Source: Bacteroidales bacterium
GTDB lineage: Bacteria > Bacteroidota > Bacteroidia > Bacteroidales > FEN-979
Length of the DNA stretch: 63,447 bases
Direction: 5' to 3'
Assembly (NCBI GenBank): GCA_028706295.1
Contig: JAQWBQ010000016.1
Coordinates: 1 to 63,447 of the forward strand
This document shows, piece by piece, positions 26,032 to 36,110 of this stretch (position 1 is the stretch's first letter; the number at the start of each line of letters is the position of its first letter). Made by a program: the position numbers and the translations under genes. The notes below the pieces were generated by a model. That model searched no databases. It had not been told where the DNA came from and saw nothing but the letters and a program-made list of their open reading frames with translations.

Positions 26032-26051
26032 GATTTTGCTTTCGCAAAATC
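26032..26051. repeat. Perfect hairpin GATTTTGC-TTTC-GCAAAATC
   Basis: Eight-base stem with a four-base loop in the gap between the repressor gene and the UDP-glucose dehydrogenase gene. No T-run follows, so it is not a clear terminator. Confidence 0.4.
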
Positions 26052-26096
26052 ACCAAGATTCAGTATAAAACTATTATATATTGAACATTTTTAATT

Positions 26097-26104
26097 TATA
26101 TTTG
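26097..26104 (+). promoter_or_regulatory. Bacteroidota -7 box (TATATTTG) of the UDP-glucose dehydrogenase gene
   Basis: TATATTTG fits TAnnTTTG, 30 bases before the ATG at 26135. Confidence 0.5.
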
Positions 26105-26134
26105 TTCAAATTTTCTAACCTAAACCACCAACTC

Positions 26135-27460
26135 ATGAAAGTCGCAATCGTAGGATCCGGATATGTAGGATTGGTCACCGGCACATGTTTTGCCGAAGTA
26201 GGCATCGATGTCACCTGCGTTGACATCGATCAAAAAAAAATCGAGAACCTTCAGAATGGCATAATTCCAATTTATGAGCCCGGACTGGAGGAGATGGTTC
26301 ACCGAAACATGAAAAAGGACCGTCTCCACTTTACAACCAGCATAGCTGAAGCACTCGAGGACTGTGAGGTCATTTTCAGCGCTGTTGGAACTCCACCTGA
26401 CGAAGACGGCAGTGCAGACCTTAAGTATGTGCTCAGTGTTGCGCGTGATTGCGGAAGATTCATGAAGAATTATCTACTGATTGTCACCAAAAGCACAGTA
26501 CCTGTCGGCACTGCAGATAAAGTCCGTAAAGTGGTTGCCGAAGAGCTGAAGAACAGGAGTGTTTCCATTGATTTTGATGTGGCATCGAATCCTGAATTCC
26601 TGAAGGAAGGAGCAGCGATCGACGACTTCCTGAAGCCGGACCGGATCGTAGTTGGTTGCGACTCGCAACGTGCAGAGGAACTGATGAAAGCGCTCTATAA
26701 ACCTTTCACGCTGAATGGTCATCCAGTCATTTTCATGGACATTACTTCTGCTGAAATGACCAAGTACGCTGCGAATTCCATGTTGGCAACCAAGATCAGC
26801 TTCATGAATGACATGGCAAACCTGTGTGAGATTGTCGGGGCTGACATCAATATGGTCAGGAGGGGCATTGGCTCAGATTCAAGGATTGGCAATAAATTTA
26901 TTTATCCTGGTGTGGGATATGGAGGCTCCTGTTTCCCGAAAGATGTGAAGGCTCTTATACATACTGCCGATGAATTTAAGTACAATCTTAGGGTTTTAAA
27001 GGCCGTGGAAGCGGTTAATGATGATCAGAAGGAGGTTCTTTATAACAAGTTTGAACAACATTATAAAGGTGATCTTCGAGGGAAAACGGTTGCATTATGG
27101 GGTCTTTCCTTTAAACCCCAGACTGATGACATGAGAGAGGCACCCTCGTTGAAAATCATTAAAAAGCTACTGGAAGCTGGCGTTAAAGTAAAAGCATATG
27201 ATCCGGTTGCCATGAGTGAGGCGAAGCGCATCCTCGGCGATTCGATTTATTACGCCCCGGATCAGTATGATGCTCTGATTGATGCTGATTGCCTGATGCT
27301 GGTCACGGAATGGCCTGAGTTTAAGTTCCCCAACTTCAATATCGTAAACAAGTTGTTAAAAGCGCCGGTAATATTTGATGGCCGTAACATTTATGAGATT
27401 CCGGAAATGAAGCGTAAAGGATTCACTTATTACTGTATCGGGGTTAATACATCGCGTTAA
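26135..27460 (+). CDS. UDP-glucose 6-dehydrogenase
   Basis: Oxidises UDP-glucose to UDP-glucuronate with two NAD+, in the cytoplasm. ATG 26135 puts the Rossmann motif [15 protein letters not shown] at the very N-terminus; an 18-codon upstream extension is ignored. The catalytic cysteine lies in [14 protein letters not shown] (Cys266), and the C-terminal UDP-binding domain contains [17 protein letters not shown]. 441 aa is typical. The next gene uses the product to make UDP-xylose, so this and the following four genes form a nucleotide-sugar run. GDP-mannose dehydrogenase is less likely given that neighbour. Confidence 0.92.
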   Translation: MKVAIVGSGYVGLVTGTCFAEVGIDVTCVDIDQKKIENLQNGIIPIYEPGLEEMVHRNMKKDRLHFTTSIAEALEDCEVIFSAVGTPPDEDGSADLKYVLSVARDCGRFMKNYLLIVTKSTVPVGTADKVRKVVAEELKNRSVSIDFDVASNPEFLKEGAAIDDFLKPDRIVVGCDSQRAEELMKALYKPFTLNGHPVIFMDITSAEMTKYAANSMLATKISFMNDMANLCEIVGADINMVRRGIGSDSRIGNKFIYPGVGYGGSCFPKDVKALIHTADEFKYNLRVLKAVEAVNDDQKEVLYNKFEQHYKGDLRGKTVALWGLSFKPQTDDMREAPSLKIIKKLLEAGVKVKAYDPVAMSEAKRILGDSIYYAPDQYDALIDADCLMLVTEWPEFKFPNFNIVNKLLKAPVIFDGRNIYEIPEMKRKGFTYYCIGVNTSR

Positions 27461-27539
27461 AGTCCGTCAACTGCCTCCCCTGTTCCATCGCCGGAGGCAT
27501 CCAGGAATCTCGATCGGTTAACTTGCTAAAACATAGAAA

Positions 27540-28478
27540 ATGATCAGAAAAAAAATACTCGTCACCGGGGGCGCAGGATTTCTGGGCTCTCATTTATGTG
27601 AAAGGCTTCTGAATGAAGGCAATGAGGTAGTCTGCCTCGATAATTATTTTACCGGACAGAAACAAAACGTCGTACACTTATTGAAGAATCCGTTTTTTGA
27701 ATTGATCCGTCACGATGTTATCATGCCATTTTATATTGAGGTTGATGAGATATATAATCTGGCATGTCCTGCCTCCCCCATCCACTACCAGTTCAATGCC
27801 ATAAAGACCGTTAAGACATCGGTCATGGGTGCGATCAATATGCTCGGATTGGCGAAGCGTACAAAAGCAAGAATTTTGCAGGCATCGACCAGTGAGGTTT
27901 ATGGGGATCCGGAAGTACACCCTCAAGTTGAGAACTACTGGGGTCATGTCAATCCCATCGGGATCCGGTCGTGTTATGATGAGGGGAAGCGGATCGCTGA
28001 GACCCTGTTCATCAATTATCATCAGCAAAATAAGGTTCGCATAAAAATCATGCGGATATTCAACACCTATGGACCTCGTATGCATCCCAACGACGGGCGT
28101 GTGGTGTCGAACTTTATCGTCCAGGCGCTTCGAAATGAAGATATTACAATCTATGGCGACGGTAGTCAGTCGAGAAGTTTCTGCTATGTGGATGATTTGC
28201 TTGAAGGGATGATCCGGCTGATGAATTCGAGGGAGGAATTTACCGGCCCCGTCAACATTGGCAATCCTAATGAATTCACGATCCTTGAACTTGCACAAAA
28301 AGTAATAGGTCTGACAGGTTCCAGATCCAAGATCATTCATATGCCACTTCCATCCGACGATCCGACACAACGCAAGCCTGATATAACACTTGCCAGGAAA
28401 GAGTTGAGATGGGAACCAACAGTAATGCTTGAAGAAGGGTTGCTCAAAACCATCAACTATTTTAAAACCATAATCTGA
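27540..28478 (+). CDS. UDP-glucuronate decarboxylase (UDP-xylose synthase), SDR superfamily
   Basis: Converts UDP-glucuronate to UDP-xylose. The extended SDR fold starts [17 protein letters not shown] (NAD binding). Typical UXS segments follow: [26 protein letters not shown], the catalytic [11 protein letters not shown] (Tyr-x-x-x-Lys) and [20 protein letters not shown]. 312 aa is usual for the bacterial enzyme. It is 79 bases downstream of the dehydrogenase that makes its substrate. Confidence 0.92.
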   Translation: MIRKKILVTGGAGFLGSHLCERLLNEGNEVVCLDNYFTGQKQNVVHLLKNPFFELIRHDVIMPFYIEVDEIYNLACPASPIHYQFNAIKTVKTSVMGAINMLGLAKRTKARILQASTSEVYGDPEVHPQVENYWGHVNPIGIRSCYDEGKRIAETLFINYHQQNKVRIKIMRIFNTYGPRMHPNDGRVVSNFIVQALRNEDITIYGDGSQSRSFCYVDDLLEGMIRLMNSREEFTGPVNIGNPNEFTILELAQKVIGLTGSRSKIIHMPLPSDDPTQRKPDITLARKELRWEPTVMLEEGLLKTINYFKTII

Positions 28479-28489
28479 ATCCTCGATCA

Positions 28490-29356
28490 ATGAAAGTCCT
28501 TGTCACGGGTTCCAATGGTCAGTTGGGAAATGAGATCCGGCGATTGGCTCCACAGTTTCCTGAATTAACATTCATCCACACCGACATTCAGGAGTTGGAC
28601 ATTACCAGTGAAAAAGCGCTGGAAGGGTTTTTCGAAGTGGAAAAGCCTGAGGTTGTAATCAATTGCGCAGCATACACGGCAGTTGATAAAGCGGAACAGG
28701 AGGAAACTCTGGCTTACCTGATCAACTCCAATGCTGTCGGCAACCTGGCCAGAGTTACTGCCCGCAACCAGGCGCATTTGATCCACATTTCCACTGATTA
28801 TGTTTTCGATGGCAGGGGATTCAGGCCCTATACCGAGACGGATGTTGCCAACCCTGTCTCAACGTACGGGAAAAGTAAATTTGCCGGTGAAAAGATGATC
28901 CAGTCCCACGCTGTTTCCAGCACAATTATCAGAACTTCCTGGCTGTACTCTGAATTTGGTGGTAATTTCGTAAAGACCATCCTGAAACTTGCCCTGGAAC
29001 ATGGGAAAATCAATGTCGTGTATGATCAGATCGGATCACCGACTTATGCCGGTGATCTTGCAGAAGCAATCCTGATAATTATTCGGGATCAGCGGTTAAC
29101 TGAACATGTGGAGGTTTTTCATTATGCCAATGAAGGGGCGGTCAGCTGGTTAGATTTTGCTCATGCCATCATTGAACTGACGGGAATCGAATGTACCCTC
29201 AACGCGATTGAAACCAAAGATTTTCCGCGGCCGGCTGTACGTCCTTTTTACAGTGTTCTGAATAAAACAAAGATAAAAAACAGGCTGCAGATTGAGATTC
29301 CATACTGGCGTAACAGTTTAAAAGTGTGCCTTGACCGGCTGATGAATCAGGAATAA
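28490..29356 (+). CDS. rfbD: dTDP-4-dehydrorhamnose reductase
   Basis: Last step of dTDP-L-rhamnose synthesis, NAD(P)H dependent. Starts MKVLVTGSNGQLGNEI and contains CAAYTAVDKAEQE, HISTDYVFDGR, PVSTYGKSKFAGE (catalytic Tyr/Lys) and IIRTSWLYSEFGGNFVKT, all characteristic of RmlD. 288 aa. It begins 12 bases after the UDP-xylose synthase gene. The partner genes rfbA, rfbB and rfbC are not in the window. Confidence 0.93.
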   Translation: MKVLVTGSNGQLGNEIRRLAPQFPELTFIHTDIQELDITSEKALEGFFEVEKPEVVINCAAYTAVDKAEQEETLAYLINSNAVGNLARVTARNQAHLIHISTDYVFDGRGFRPYTETDVANPVSTYGKSKFAGEKMIQSHAVSSTIIRTSWLYSEFGGNFVKTILKLALEHGKINVVYDQIGSPTYAGDLAEAILIIIRDQRLTEHVEVFHYANEGAVSWLDFAHAIIELTGIECTLNAIETKDFPRPAVRPFYSVLNKTKIKNRLQIEIPYWRNSLKVCLDRLMNQE

Positions 29357-29383
29357 TGAACACTGAAAATCGTTAATAAAATT

Positions 29384-31123
29384 ATGATTAATACTGATGC
29401 TGAAATCACAAGACGGGCCCAGGGATGGCTGTCTGAAAATTTCGACGAGGAAACCCGACAAGCAGTTGCTTCGATGATGGAATCCAATCCATCTGAGCTG
29501 ATCGATTCTTTTTACCGGGATCTGGAATTCGGAACCGGTGGATTGCGTGGAATCATGGGAGCCGGCACGAACAGGATGAATAAATACACCGTCGGGATGG
29601 CAACACAAGGGCTGGCCAATTATCTAAAGCGGATGTTTCCATTGGTTCAGCCTGTAAGCGTTGTCGTTGCACATGACAGCAGGAACAACAGCAGTTTTTT
29701 CGCAGAAATCGTCGCCCAGGTCTTTTCTGCCAACGGGTTTCGGGTTTACCTGTTCGAAGGGCTTCGCCCGACCCCGGAATTGTCATTTGCAATCAGACAT
29801 TTCGGCTGCCAGAGTGGTGTTATGATAACAGCTTCTCACAACCCGAAAGAATATAACGGATACAAAGCCTATTGGGACGATGGGGCACAGATGATCGCTC
29901 CCCATGACGAGAATGTGATCAGAGAGGTTAAAATGATCACTTCCGTCGAAGATGTTCTCTGGAAAGGAAATCCGGAGCTGGTTATCCCCATCGGGTCAGA
30001 GATAGACTGTCTTTACCTGGATCAAATTGCCGCGTTATCACTTTCGCCAGATGCGATTAAACGAAACAAAAACCTGAAGATCGTTTATACCCCTTTACAC
30101 GGGTGCGGCCGTACCCTGGTTCCTGAGATTTTAAAGCGGTTCGGGTTTGAAAATGTTACTATCGTCAGCGAACAAGCCACTGCCGACGGCAATTTTCCGA
30201 CAGTCCATTCGCCCAATCCTGAGGAGCATGAAGCGCTGAACATGGGTATTCATCTGGCAGAGGAATTACAAGCTGATCTTGTCATGGCTACTGACCCGGA
30301 TGCTGACCGGGTGGGGATTGCAATTCGAAATAACCGGGGGAAGATGATCCTCCTGAACGGAAATCAAACGGCTGCCCTGTTATTTTACTACATACTGACC
30401 CGGTGGAGTGAAAGAAAAAAGTTGACGGGTAGGGAGTACATTGTCTCTACCATCGTGACCACCCGGTTACTCTCAGAAATTGCGCGGAAGTTCGGTGTTG
30501 ATTATTTTGAAAGTCTGACGGGGTTCAAATTCATTGCCGATGTCATCCGAAAGCATGAGACTGATCAGATCTTCATTATCGGGGGTGAGGAGAGTTACGG
30601 GTATCTGATCGGGGATTTTGTCCGTGATAAGGACGCCGTAAGTTCCTGTGCCATGATCGCAGAAGCTGCAGCGTGGATGGCTGATCGGGGCAAGACACTT
30701 TTTGATCTGTTGCAGGAGATCTATCTTGTATTCGGCTTTTATAAAGAGACCCTGCTCTCAGTGACAAAAAAGGGAAAAACGGGTGCCGAGGAGATCCAGC
30801 GGATGATGTTTGATTACCGAAATCATCCTCCTGACACGATCAATAATTCAAAGGTTGTCTGCATAAAGGATTACCAGGAGCTTATCGAAAGGGATATCTT
30901 AAATGGAACCACCAAAAAGATAGATCTGCCCGTTTCCAATGTTCTTCAATTTATTCTGGAGGATGGAAGTATCATCAGCATGCGTCCATCGGGAACTGAA
31001 CCCAAGATTAAATTCTATTTTGGTGTAAGGCAAAATCTTCAGTCATCCGGGGAATTCGAAATCACTGAAGAACGGCTTGACCGCAAGATCAGCGGAATCA
31101 TTACCGCTCTGAATCTTAAATAG
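29384..31123 (+). CDS. Phosphohexomutase (phosphoglucomutase/phosphomannomutase type)
   Basis: Interconverts hexose 1- and 6-phosphates, supplying glucose 1-phosphate or mannose 1-phosphate for nucleotide sugars. Four-domain alpha-D-phosphohexomutase: FGTGGLRGIMGAG near residue 50, the phosphoserine loop MITASHNPKEYNGYK (Ser151), the metal loop DPDADRVG, the sugar loop GGEESYGYL, and the phosphate-binding MRPSGTEPKIKFY. 579 aa fits the long PgcA-like branch rather than GlmM. Located 27 bases downstream of rfbD. Confidence 0.92.
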   Translation: MINTDAEITRRAQGWLSENFDEETRQAVASMMESNPSELIDSFYRDLEFGTGGLRGIMGAGTNRMNKYTVGMATQGLANYLKRMFPLVQPVSVVVAHDSRNNSSFFAEIVAQVFSANGFRVYLFEGLRPTPELSFAIRHFGCQSGVMITASHNPKEYNGYKAYWDDGAQMIAPHDENVIREVKMITSVEDVLWKGNPELVIPIGSEIDCLYLDQIAALSLSPDAIKRNKNLKIVYTPLHGCGRTLVPEILKRFGFENVTIVSEQATADGNFPTVHSPNPEEHEALNMGIHLAEELQADLVMATDPDADRVGIAIRNNRGKMILLNGNQTAALLFYYILTRWSERKKLTGREYIVSTIVTTRLLSEIARKFGVDYFESLTGFKFIADVIRKHETDQIFIIGGEESYGYLIGDFVRDKDAVSSCAMIAEAAAWMADRGKTLFDLLQEIYLVFGFYKETLLSVTKKGKTGAEEIQRMMFDYRNHPPDTINNSKVVCIKDYQELIERDILNGTTKKIDLPVSNVLQFILEDGSIISMRPSGTEPKIKFYFGVRQNLQSSGEFEITEERLDRKISGIITALNLK

Positions 31124-31125
31124 AT

Positions 31126-33096
31126 GTGATACTTTCGTTCATACAGACACTGCTGATCCTTTTCGGAGTCCATGCCGATTTCCAGAATCGCATTCCAATG
31201 CCGGATGTTCAGGTTGAGCAATCCGACACCATTAAAATAAGAAAGGGCACCTATTTTCTTACAAAGTCACTGGTCGTTGAAATTCCCGGCGACACTTTTT
31301 TTCTGGTCACAAATCAGCAAATGTTTTCAAATGATTCACTTGCGCAAATAAGGTCCAGAACATTTTATGACACCCTGTATAAAAAGCTATCACGCAAGAA
31401 AATAACCCGGCTCCTTTATCCCCTTGCATTCGTGGAACCGCAGCCTGTGAATCCGGTCCGGACTGAACAGGTGGTTAAAAGCACCACGGATTTTGAATCA
31501 TTTAAAGGTAAAGTAATCCGGAATATCCGGATCGTGATTCTTTCGCCTTTCGGGACATCCATATTTGACACATTGCGGGTGTCAACATCCGGGGCAGGCA
31601 GAGCCCTTAACAATGTGCACATGAACACCCGAAAATTTATCATAAAACGGAATCTGTTATTTAAGAAAGGTGATCGGATCAATCCCGCTGAGATCGCCGA
31701 GAATCAACGTATTCTGAAGGATCTTGATTATATCGATGATGCCCGGATCCTGCTGAAAGGAACCGGGATAGTGTCTGACAGTGTGGATGTCACAGTCATC
31801 GCCAAAGATGTCTGGTCGATCGGGATTGATATTCCTGGGGTAACCATAGAACGGATCACCGTTCGACTTTATGATGCCAATTTCCTGGGACTGGGTGATA
31901 GACTGACCGTCAATACTTCAGCCGACCTGTACCGTGCCCCGTTTTTTTTAATCAGCGGTTTATCCTACAAGTATTCAAATATCGGTGGAAGCTTCATTGA
32001 TGGAATAATAGAGTATACTGCCGGAGACGAGGGTGGGAGAAATTTCAGAGTGGGGCTGAACCGTTCGTTTCTAACGAACCAGACTAAATGGGGTGGAGGT
32101 TTAAACGCTGCATTTGTGAAAGATATTTATGAGTTGACCGACAGCACCGATATCATATCATTTTACAACCAACAGGGGGCATGGTTTGGCAAAGCATTTC
32201 CATTAAAAAACCTGAAAAACAATCAACGGATCATCGTTACTGCAGGAATCTACCTGAAACAGTTTACCTCCCGGCCATTGGTGACAATCGATTCCAACCG
32301 AGCCTATTACAACCAGAAACAATTTCTGACTTCGGTTTCTTTTTCCAGCAATAACTACTATCTGACAGAATATGTTTCAAAATTCGGGAAAGTCGAGAAT
32401 TTACCATATGGTGCTCTTGTTCAAATTACGGCAGGTCTTGATCACACCGATTACTATTTACGATTTTATTCAGGTGTCCGGTTATCTGCGGGTAATTATT
32501 TTCGGAATTTTGGTTTTCTCGAAGGATATTTGAAATTCGGTGGTTTTTTGAATCGGACTTCCTTTGAAGATGCTGTTTTTAAGGTGAATCTAAGATATTT
32601 TACCCCGTTATACAAATCTCCCGATAAACGGTTTAAATTCCGTGCCTATCTAAATTCAGATTACAGGACCGGGATCAATCTGCGATCCAACAATCTGGAT
32701 GCATATGATGCGAACCTGGATTTCAGGATCAACAAGGTCGATTACTACGATGATTTTTACGGAACTGAAATGTTTTATTCGAGAGCGATCCTTGTCGCCT
32801 TCACGCCATGGAACTTTTATGGTTTTAACTTTGCTCTGACGGCGAATTTTCAGATCGGGTTGGTCGCGCAGAAACACGAATATCTTTTTCAAGAGCCTTT
32901 TTTCAGTGGAATCGGGCTGGGCGTTCTCATCAAAAATGATAACCTTGTTTTTCCTCCTTTCCAGATTTCTGCCACCATTTATCCTTCACCGGCGGGAAAT
33001 CTGAGCAGATTTCAATATTTGTTCAGCTCGGTCCCGGAAATCCAGTATTATGATTTTGTTCCCGGGGCACCTTATGAGGAAACACTTGGAAACTGA
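31126..33096 (+). CDS. BamA/TamA-like outer-membrane protein
   Basis: 656 aa. The GTG at 31126, two bases after the mutase stop, is taken as start because it gives a signal peptide (MILSFIQTLLILFGVHA); the ATG at 31124 is out of frame. A POTRA-like region with NTRKFIIKRNLLFKKGDRI and AENQRILKDLDYIDDARI (about 165-210) is followed by a strand-rich barrel to the C-terminus. It probably belongs to the Omp85 superfamily branch common in Bacteroidota. The partner or substrate is unknown. Other membrane barrel families remain possible. Confidence 0.75.
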   Translation: MILSFIQTLLILFGVHADFQNRIPMPDVQVEQSDTIKIRKGTYFLTKSLVVEIPGDTFFLVTNQQMFSNDSLAQIRSRTFYDTLYKKLSRKKITRLLYPLAFVEPQPVNPVRTEQVVKSTTDFESFKGKVIRNIRIVILSPFGTSIFDTLRVSTSGAGRALNNVHMNTRKFIIKRNLLFKKGDRINPAEIAENQRILKDLDYIDDARILLKGTGIVSDSVDVTVIAKDVWSIGIDIPGVTIERITVRLYDANFLGLGDRLTVNTSADLYRAPFFLISGLSYKYSNIGGSFIDGIIEYTAGDEGGRNFRVGLNRSFLTNQTKWGGGLNAAFVKDIYELTDSTDIISFYNQQGAWFGKAFPLKNLKNNQRIIVTAGIYLKQFTSRPLVTIDSNRAYYNQKQFLTSVSFSSNNYYLTEYVSKFGKVENLPYGALVQITAGLDHTDYYLRFYSGVRLSAGNYFRNFGFLEGYLKFGGFLNRTSFEDAVFKVNLRYFTPLYKSPDKRFKFRAYLNSDYRTGINLRSNNLDAYDANLDFRINKVDYYDDFYGTEMFYSRAILVAFTPWNFYGFNFALTANFQIGLVAQKHEYLFQEPFFSGIGLGVLIKNDNLVFPPFQISATIYPSPAGNLSRFQYLFSSVPEIQYYDFVPGAPYEETLGN

Positions 33097-33107
33097 TTGT
33101 CGTTTCA

Positions 33108-33115
33108 TATATTTG
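33108..33115 (+). promoter_or_regulatory. Bacteroidota -7 box (TATATTTG) of the DUF5063 gene
   Basis: TATATTTG fits TAnnTTTG, 16 bases before the ATG at 33132. Confidence 0.55.
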
Positions 33116-33131
33116 CGATAAAAAATGATCC

Positions 33132-33680
33132 ATGAATGAAGAGCAACAATCCGGGAATGATGAACCGGTTTACTCCAGGCATGTTCTGGATTTTCTCACC
33201 GTGGCCAATGAGTACTGTTTATCGCTTGAAAAGAGCCAGCAGTATACCCGGAACGAATTGTTTTCGTTTTTACAGAAGATAGCACCCATGATCTATCTCA
33301 AGGCGGTTCTGCTCCCTGATACAGAATCGTCGGATGAGGAGGCAACCGAACATTTTGTCACCGAGGAAGAATGGGAAACAATGTTTAACGAACTGTACAG
33401 GAAATTCGGGGAAAATGACTCATTTTCGTATGTCGATCTTCGTGAAAACAGCCATCATGACCCGATAAAGGCAAGTCTGGCAGAGTGTTTCACGGATGTT
33501 TACCAGGACCTTCGCGATTTTATACTGCTTTATCAGAAACCCCGGAAGGCTCATAAAGAAAATGCGGTCAGGGAGTGCAGGAAGTTATTTGAGAACCGTT
33601 TCGGGTATCGTTTACTGATTGCGCAGGCGGCGATTCACAATATTCTTTATGTATCAACGGACAATATATACGAATTTTAA
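33132..33680 (+). CDS. DUF5063-type protein of unknown function
   Basis: 182 aa, acidic, all-helical by appearance, no signal or membrane segment. It begins MNEEQQSGNDEPVYSRHVLDFLTVANEYC and carries a conserved-looking MIYLKAVLLP and DVYQDLRDFILLYQ. I recognise it as resembling DUF5063 proteins, whose function is not known. It has its own promoter box. The orphan HPt gene starts 58 bases downstream. Confidence 0.7.
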   Translation: MNEEQQSGNDEPVYSRHVLDFLTVANEYCLSLEKSQQYTRNELFSFLQKIAPMIYLKAVLLPDTESSDEEATEHFVTEEEWETMFNELYRKFGENDSFSYVDLRENSHHDPIKASLAECFTDVYQDLRDFILLYQKPRKAHKENAVRECRKLFENRFGYRLLIAQAAIHNILYVSTDNIYEF

Positions 33681-33715
33681 TTTCACAGTATTATTTAAAA
33701 ATGTCTTTACTTTAA

Positions 33716-33723
33716 TATATTTG
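33716..33723 (+). promoter_or_regulatory. Bacteroidota -7 box (TATATTTG) of the HPt gene
   Basis: TATATTTG fits TAnnTTTG, 15 bases before the ATG at 33739. It supports that start over the longer open frame from 33619. Confidence 0.55.
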
Positions 33724-33738
33724 TATAAAATATCTACT

Positions 33739-34083
33739 ATGATAGACCGGAAGAAATTCAATGAAAATTTCCAATATTTCGACAAAGAAATTATTATTGA
33801 GATTATTGACATCTTCTTTTCTGAGTACGATGAACGTTTTGAAAAGCTTTCAAAAAACGTGAAGGAACAGGATTTCGTTCAGTTGAAATTTAACGCACAC
33901 AGCTTGAAAGGGGTCGTTGCAAATTTCATGGATCCGGTCACCATAGATCTTTCCCGGAGGCTGGATGAAGCAGCGAAAAACAAAGAGAAAACCGGACTCG
34001 ATATCCTTTACCAGGATCTGGTTGAAAACACCGCCAAATTGCTTGAGGAACTGAAGGTTATCCGGAAAGAACTCACTTCCTGA
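33739..34083 (+). CDS. Orphan histidine-phosphotransfer (HPt) protein
   Basis: 114 aa, a single four-helix HPt domain with the phospho-accepting motif FNAHSLKGVVANF (His54). ATG 33739 (MIDRKKFNENF) follows a -7 box closely. HPt proteins shuttle phosphate between hybrid kinases and response regulators, yet no kinase or receiver gene lies in the window. Its 3' end overlaps the convergent TPR gene by 11 bases. Confidence 0.85.
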   Translation: MIDRKKFNENFQYFDKEIIIEIIDIFFSEYDERFEKLSKNVKEQDFVQLKFNAHSLKGVVANFMDPVTIDLSRRLDEAAKNKEKTGLDILYQDLVENTAKLLEELKVIRKELTS

Positions 34084-35095
34084 TCTCTAACTTGTCAAGT
34101 CGGTTAAGTCCTTCTACTGCTTTATCGTAGTTTACCAGAATCTTCAGGGCTTGTTTATAATCCTCCCGGGCATGAGCATAATTACCGGAAAGTTCATACG
34201 CGTATCCCCTGTTATAGTAAGCCTGGTAATACATGGGGTCCTTTTTCAGGGCTTCATCAAAGAAACGGATTGATCTTTTAAAGTCCTTCAGGTAAACCAG
34301 ATATATGTAACCAATGTTGTAAGGAGCATCCCGGAAAGAAGTGTCAATTCTGGCTAAATTTGTATAGATCGAAACGGCTTTTTCGTATTGACCCGTTTCC
34401 TGGTAGAACATACCAAGCATGTAGAGCGCTTCTTTGCTATCAGGCCGCAGGTTGAGCGCATTTCTCAGGTAGGTTTCGGCAACTTTGTCTTTACGAATCG
34501 AAAAAAGTTCACCCAGTTCGATATATGCTTCGTAGAATTCCTGATTTTTATCGGCTGCTTTCAGAAGGTCGCCCACTGCACGGTTTGTGTCGCCCTGTTC
34601 GAGCAGTCCAATAGCCCGGGTATAATGTGCCTGAGCATTATTATGATCAAGTGTTAACAACTCATTGACCGTGGCATAACAGTCTTTATAATCCTTGACA
34701 ATCAGATACAATTTTGCCAATTTCAACAAAGCCTTGGTGTTTCCCGGTTCCAGTTCCCTGGCTCTGAGAAGGGCGTCGCGGCTGTTATCGGGTTGCCCCA
34801 TTACCAGGTAGGTATCAGAGAGTGTGATATAATATTCACCCTTCCTGGAATCGATGGATATTGCTTTATTGACATCCCTGAGCGCCAGGTCAAGTTGCTT
34901 GTCGAAAATATAGTATTGCGCTCTCGTGTTATAGAGTTCCGCATTGGAGGCGTCTTCTCGGATCTTTTCCGTAAGTTGTGAGATCCTCGATTTGATGGTA
35001 TCGCCGGCATCGCGGGCCTGATTTTTTTCGGCTGCACGGTCACACGAAGCCAGCATCCACCAAATCGCCAGAAAACCGAAAATGATTTTTTTCAT
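34073..35095 (-). CDS. TPR-repeat lipoprotein
   Basis: ATG 35095 gives a lipoprotein signal, MKKIIFGFLAIWWMLASC (Cys18). The rest is about eight tetratricopeptide repeats, for example AELYNTRAQYYIFDKQLDLALRD, AQAHYTRAIGLLEQGDTNRAVGD and YYQAYYNRGYAYELSGNYAHA. It likely serves as a protein-binding scaffold at the periplasmic or outer face. It starts 7 bases after recA and is probably co-transcribed with it. Specific function unknown; 340 aa. Confidence 0.85.
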   Translation of the reverse strand: MKKIIFGFLAIWWMLASCDRAAEKNQARDAGDTIKSRISQLTEKIREDASNAELYNTRAQYYIFDKQLDLALRDVNKAISIDSRKGEYYITLSDTYLVMGQPDNSRDALLRARELEPGNTKALLKLAKLYLIVKDYKDCYATVNELLTLDHNNAQAHYTRAIGLLEQGDTNRAVGDLLKAADKNQEFYEAYIELGELFSIRKDKVAETYLRNALNLRPDSKEALYMLGMFYQETGQYEKAVSIYTNLARIDTSFRDAPYNIGYIYLVYLKDFKRSIRFFDEALKKDPMYYQAYYNRGYAYELSGNYAHAREDYKQALKILVNYDKAVEGLNRLDKLEIRK

Positions 35096-35102
35096 CAGAG
35101 GA

Positions 35103-36104
35103 TCACTGTGAATTAATAGTTTCTTTGATTTTTTTCTCAAGTTCATCGGCAAGCTCAGGATTATCCTGGATGATCTTTTTAACGGCATCCCTACCCTGTC
35201 CCAGTTTGGTATCGCCATAACCGAACCAGGAACCGCTTTTCTTTATAATATTCATTTCAGTGGCGAGGTCAATAATCTCATAACCCCTCGAAATTCCTTC
35301 GCCGAAGATGATATCAAATTCTGCTTTACGGAAGGGAGGCGCCACTTTATTTTTTACAACTTTAACTTTAACATGGTTGCCGATAATTTCCTCTCCTTCT
35401 TTTAACTGGGTTTGTCGCCGGATATCGATCCTTACTGAGGCGTAGAATTTAAGCGCGTTACCGCCGGTTGTTGTTTCAGGGTTACCGAACATGACACCGA
35501 TCTTCTCGCGTAACTGGTTGATAAAGATACAGCAAGTTGCAGTTTTACTGATGGTGGCTGTAAGCTTTCTCAGGGCCTGCGACATCAGCCGGGCCTGAAG
35601 GCCCATTTTTGAGTCGCCCATTTCTCCCTCGATTTCACTTTTCGGAGTAAGTGCGGCAACCGAATCGATGACAATGATATCGATGGCGCCGGAACGGATC
35701 AGGTTTTCTGTAATCTCCAGCGCCTGTTCCCCATGATCAGGTTGCGACACCAGCAGGTTTTCCACGTCCACGCCCAGTTTCCCGGCATAGAACCGGTCGA
35801 ATGCATGTTCGGCATCGATAAATGCCGCAATTCCTCCGCGTTTTTGTGATTCCGCGATGGCATGGAGAGCCAGTGTTGTTTTCCCGGATGATTCGGGTCC
35901 GAAGATCTCTATGACCCTTCCTTTGGGAAATCCGCCGATCCCTAGGGCTGCATCCAGTCCGATGGAACCGGTAGGAATTACGTCAACGGCTTCAATTGCG
36001 TGATCGCCAAGCCGCATTATGGTTCCTTTTCCATAAGTTTTTTCAAGCTTGTCAAGGGTCAGTTGCAAAGCTTTTTCTTTTTCCTTGTTTACTTCTGTAG
36101 CCAT
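35103..36104 (-). CDS. recA: RecA recombinase
   Basis: ATP-dependent strand-exchange protein and coprotease for LexA-type repressors, relevant to the XRE-S24 repressor at 25167. ATG 36104 ([15 protein letters not shown]) is set by a strong Shine-Dalgarno. Walker A is GPESSGKTT, then [10 protein letters not shown], the L2 region [15 protein letters not shown], and the C-terminal domain. 333 aa is slightly short, lacking a long acidic tail. Followed closely by the TPR lipoprotein. Confidence 0.97.
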   Translation of the reverse strand: MATEVNKEKEKALQLTLDKLEKTYGKGTIMRLGDHAIEAVDVIPTGSIGLDAALGIGGFPKGRVIEIFGPESSGKTTLALHAIAESQKRGGIAAFIDAEHAFDRFYAGKLGVDVENLLVSQPDHGEQALEITENLIRSGAIDIIVIDSVAALTPKSEIEGEMGDSKMGLQARLMSQALRKLTATISKTATCCIFINQLREKIGVMFGNPETTTGGNALKFYASVRIDIRRQTQLKEGEEIIGNHVKVKVVKNKVAPPFRKAEFDIIFGEGISRGYEIIDLATEMNIIKKSGSWFGYGDTKLGQGRDAVKKIIQDNPELADELEKKIKETINSQ

Positions 36105-36110
36105 AAGTTT

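Noticed and set aside
27471-27499. TGCCTCC...GGAGGCA hairpin between UDP-glucose dehydrogenase and UDP-xylose synthase genes considered as a terminator or riboswitch
   Set aside because: The stem is seven bases with a 14-base loop and no T-run, and the genes on both sides act in sequence. Too weak to call.
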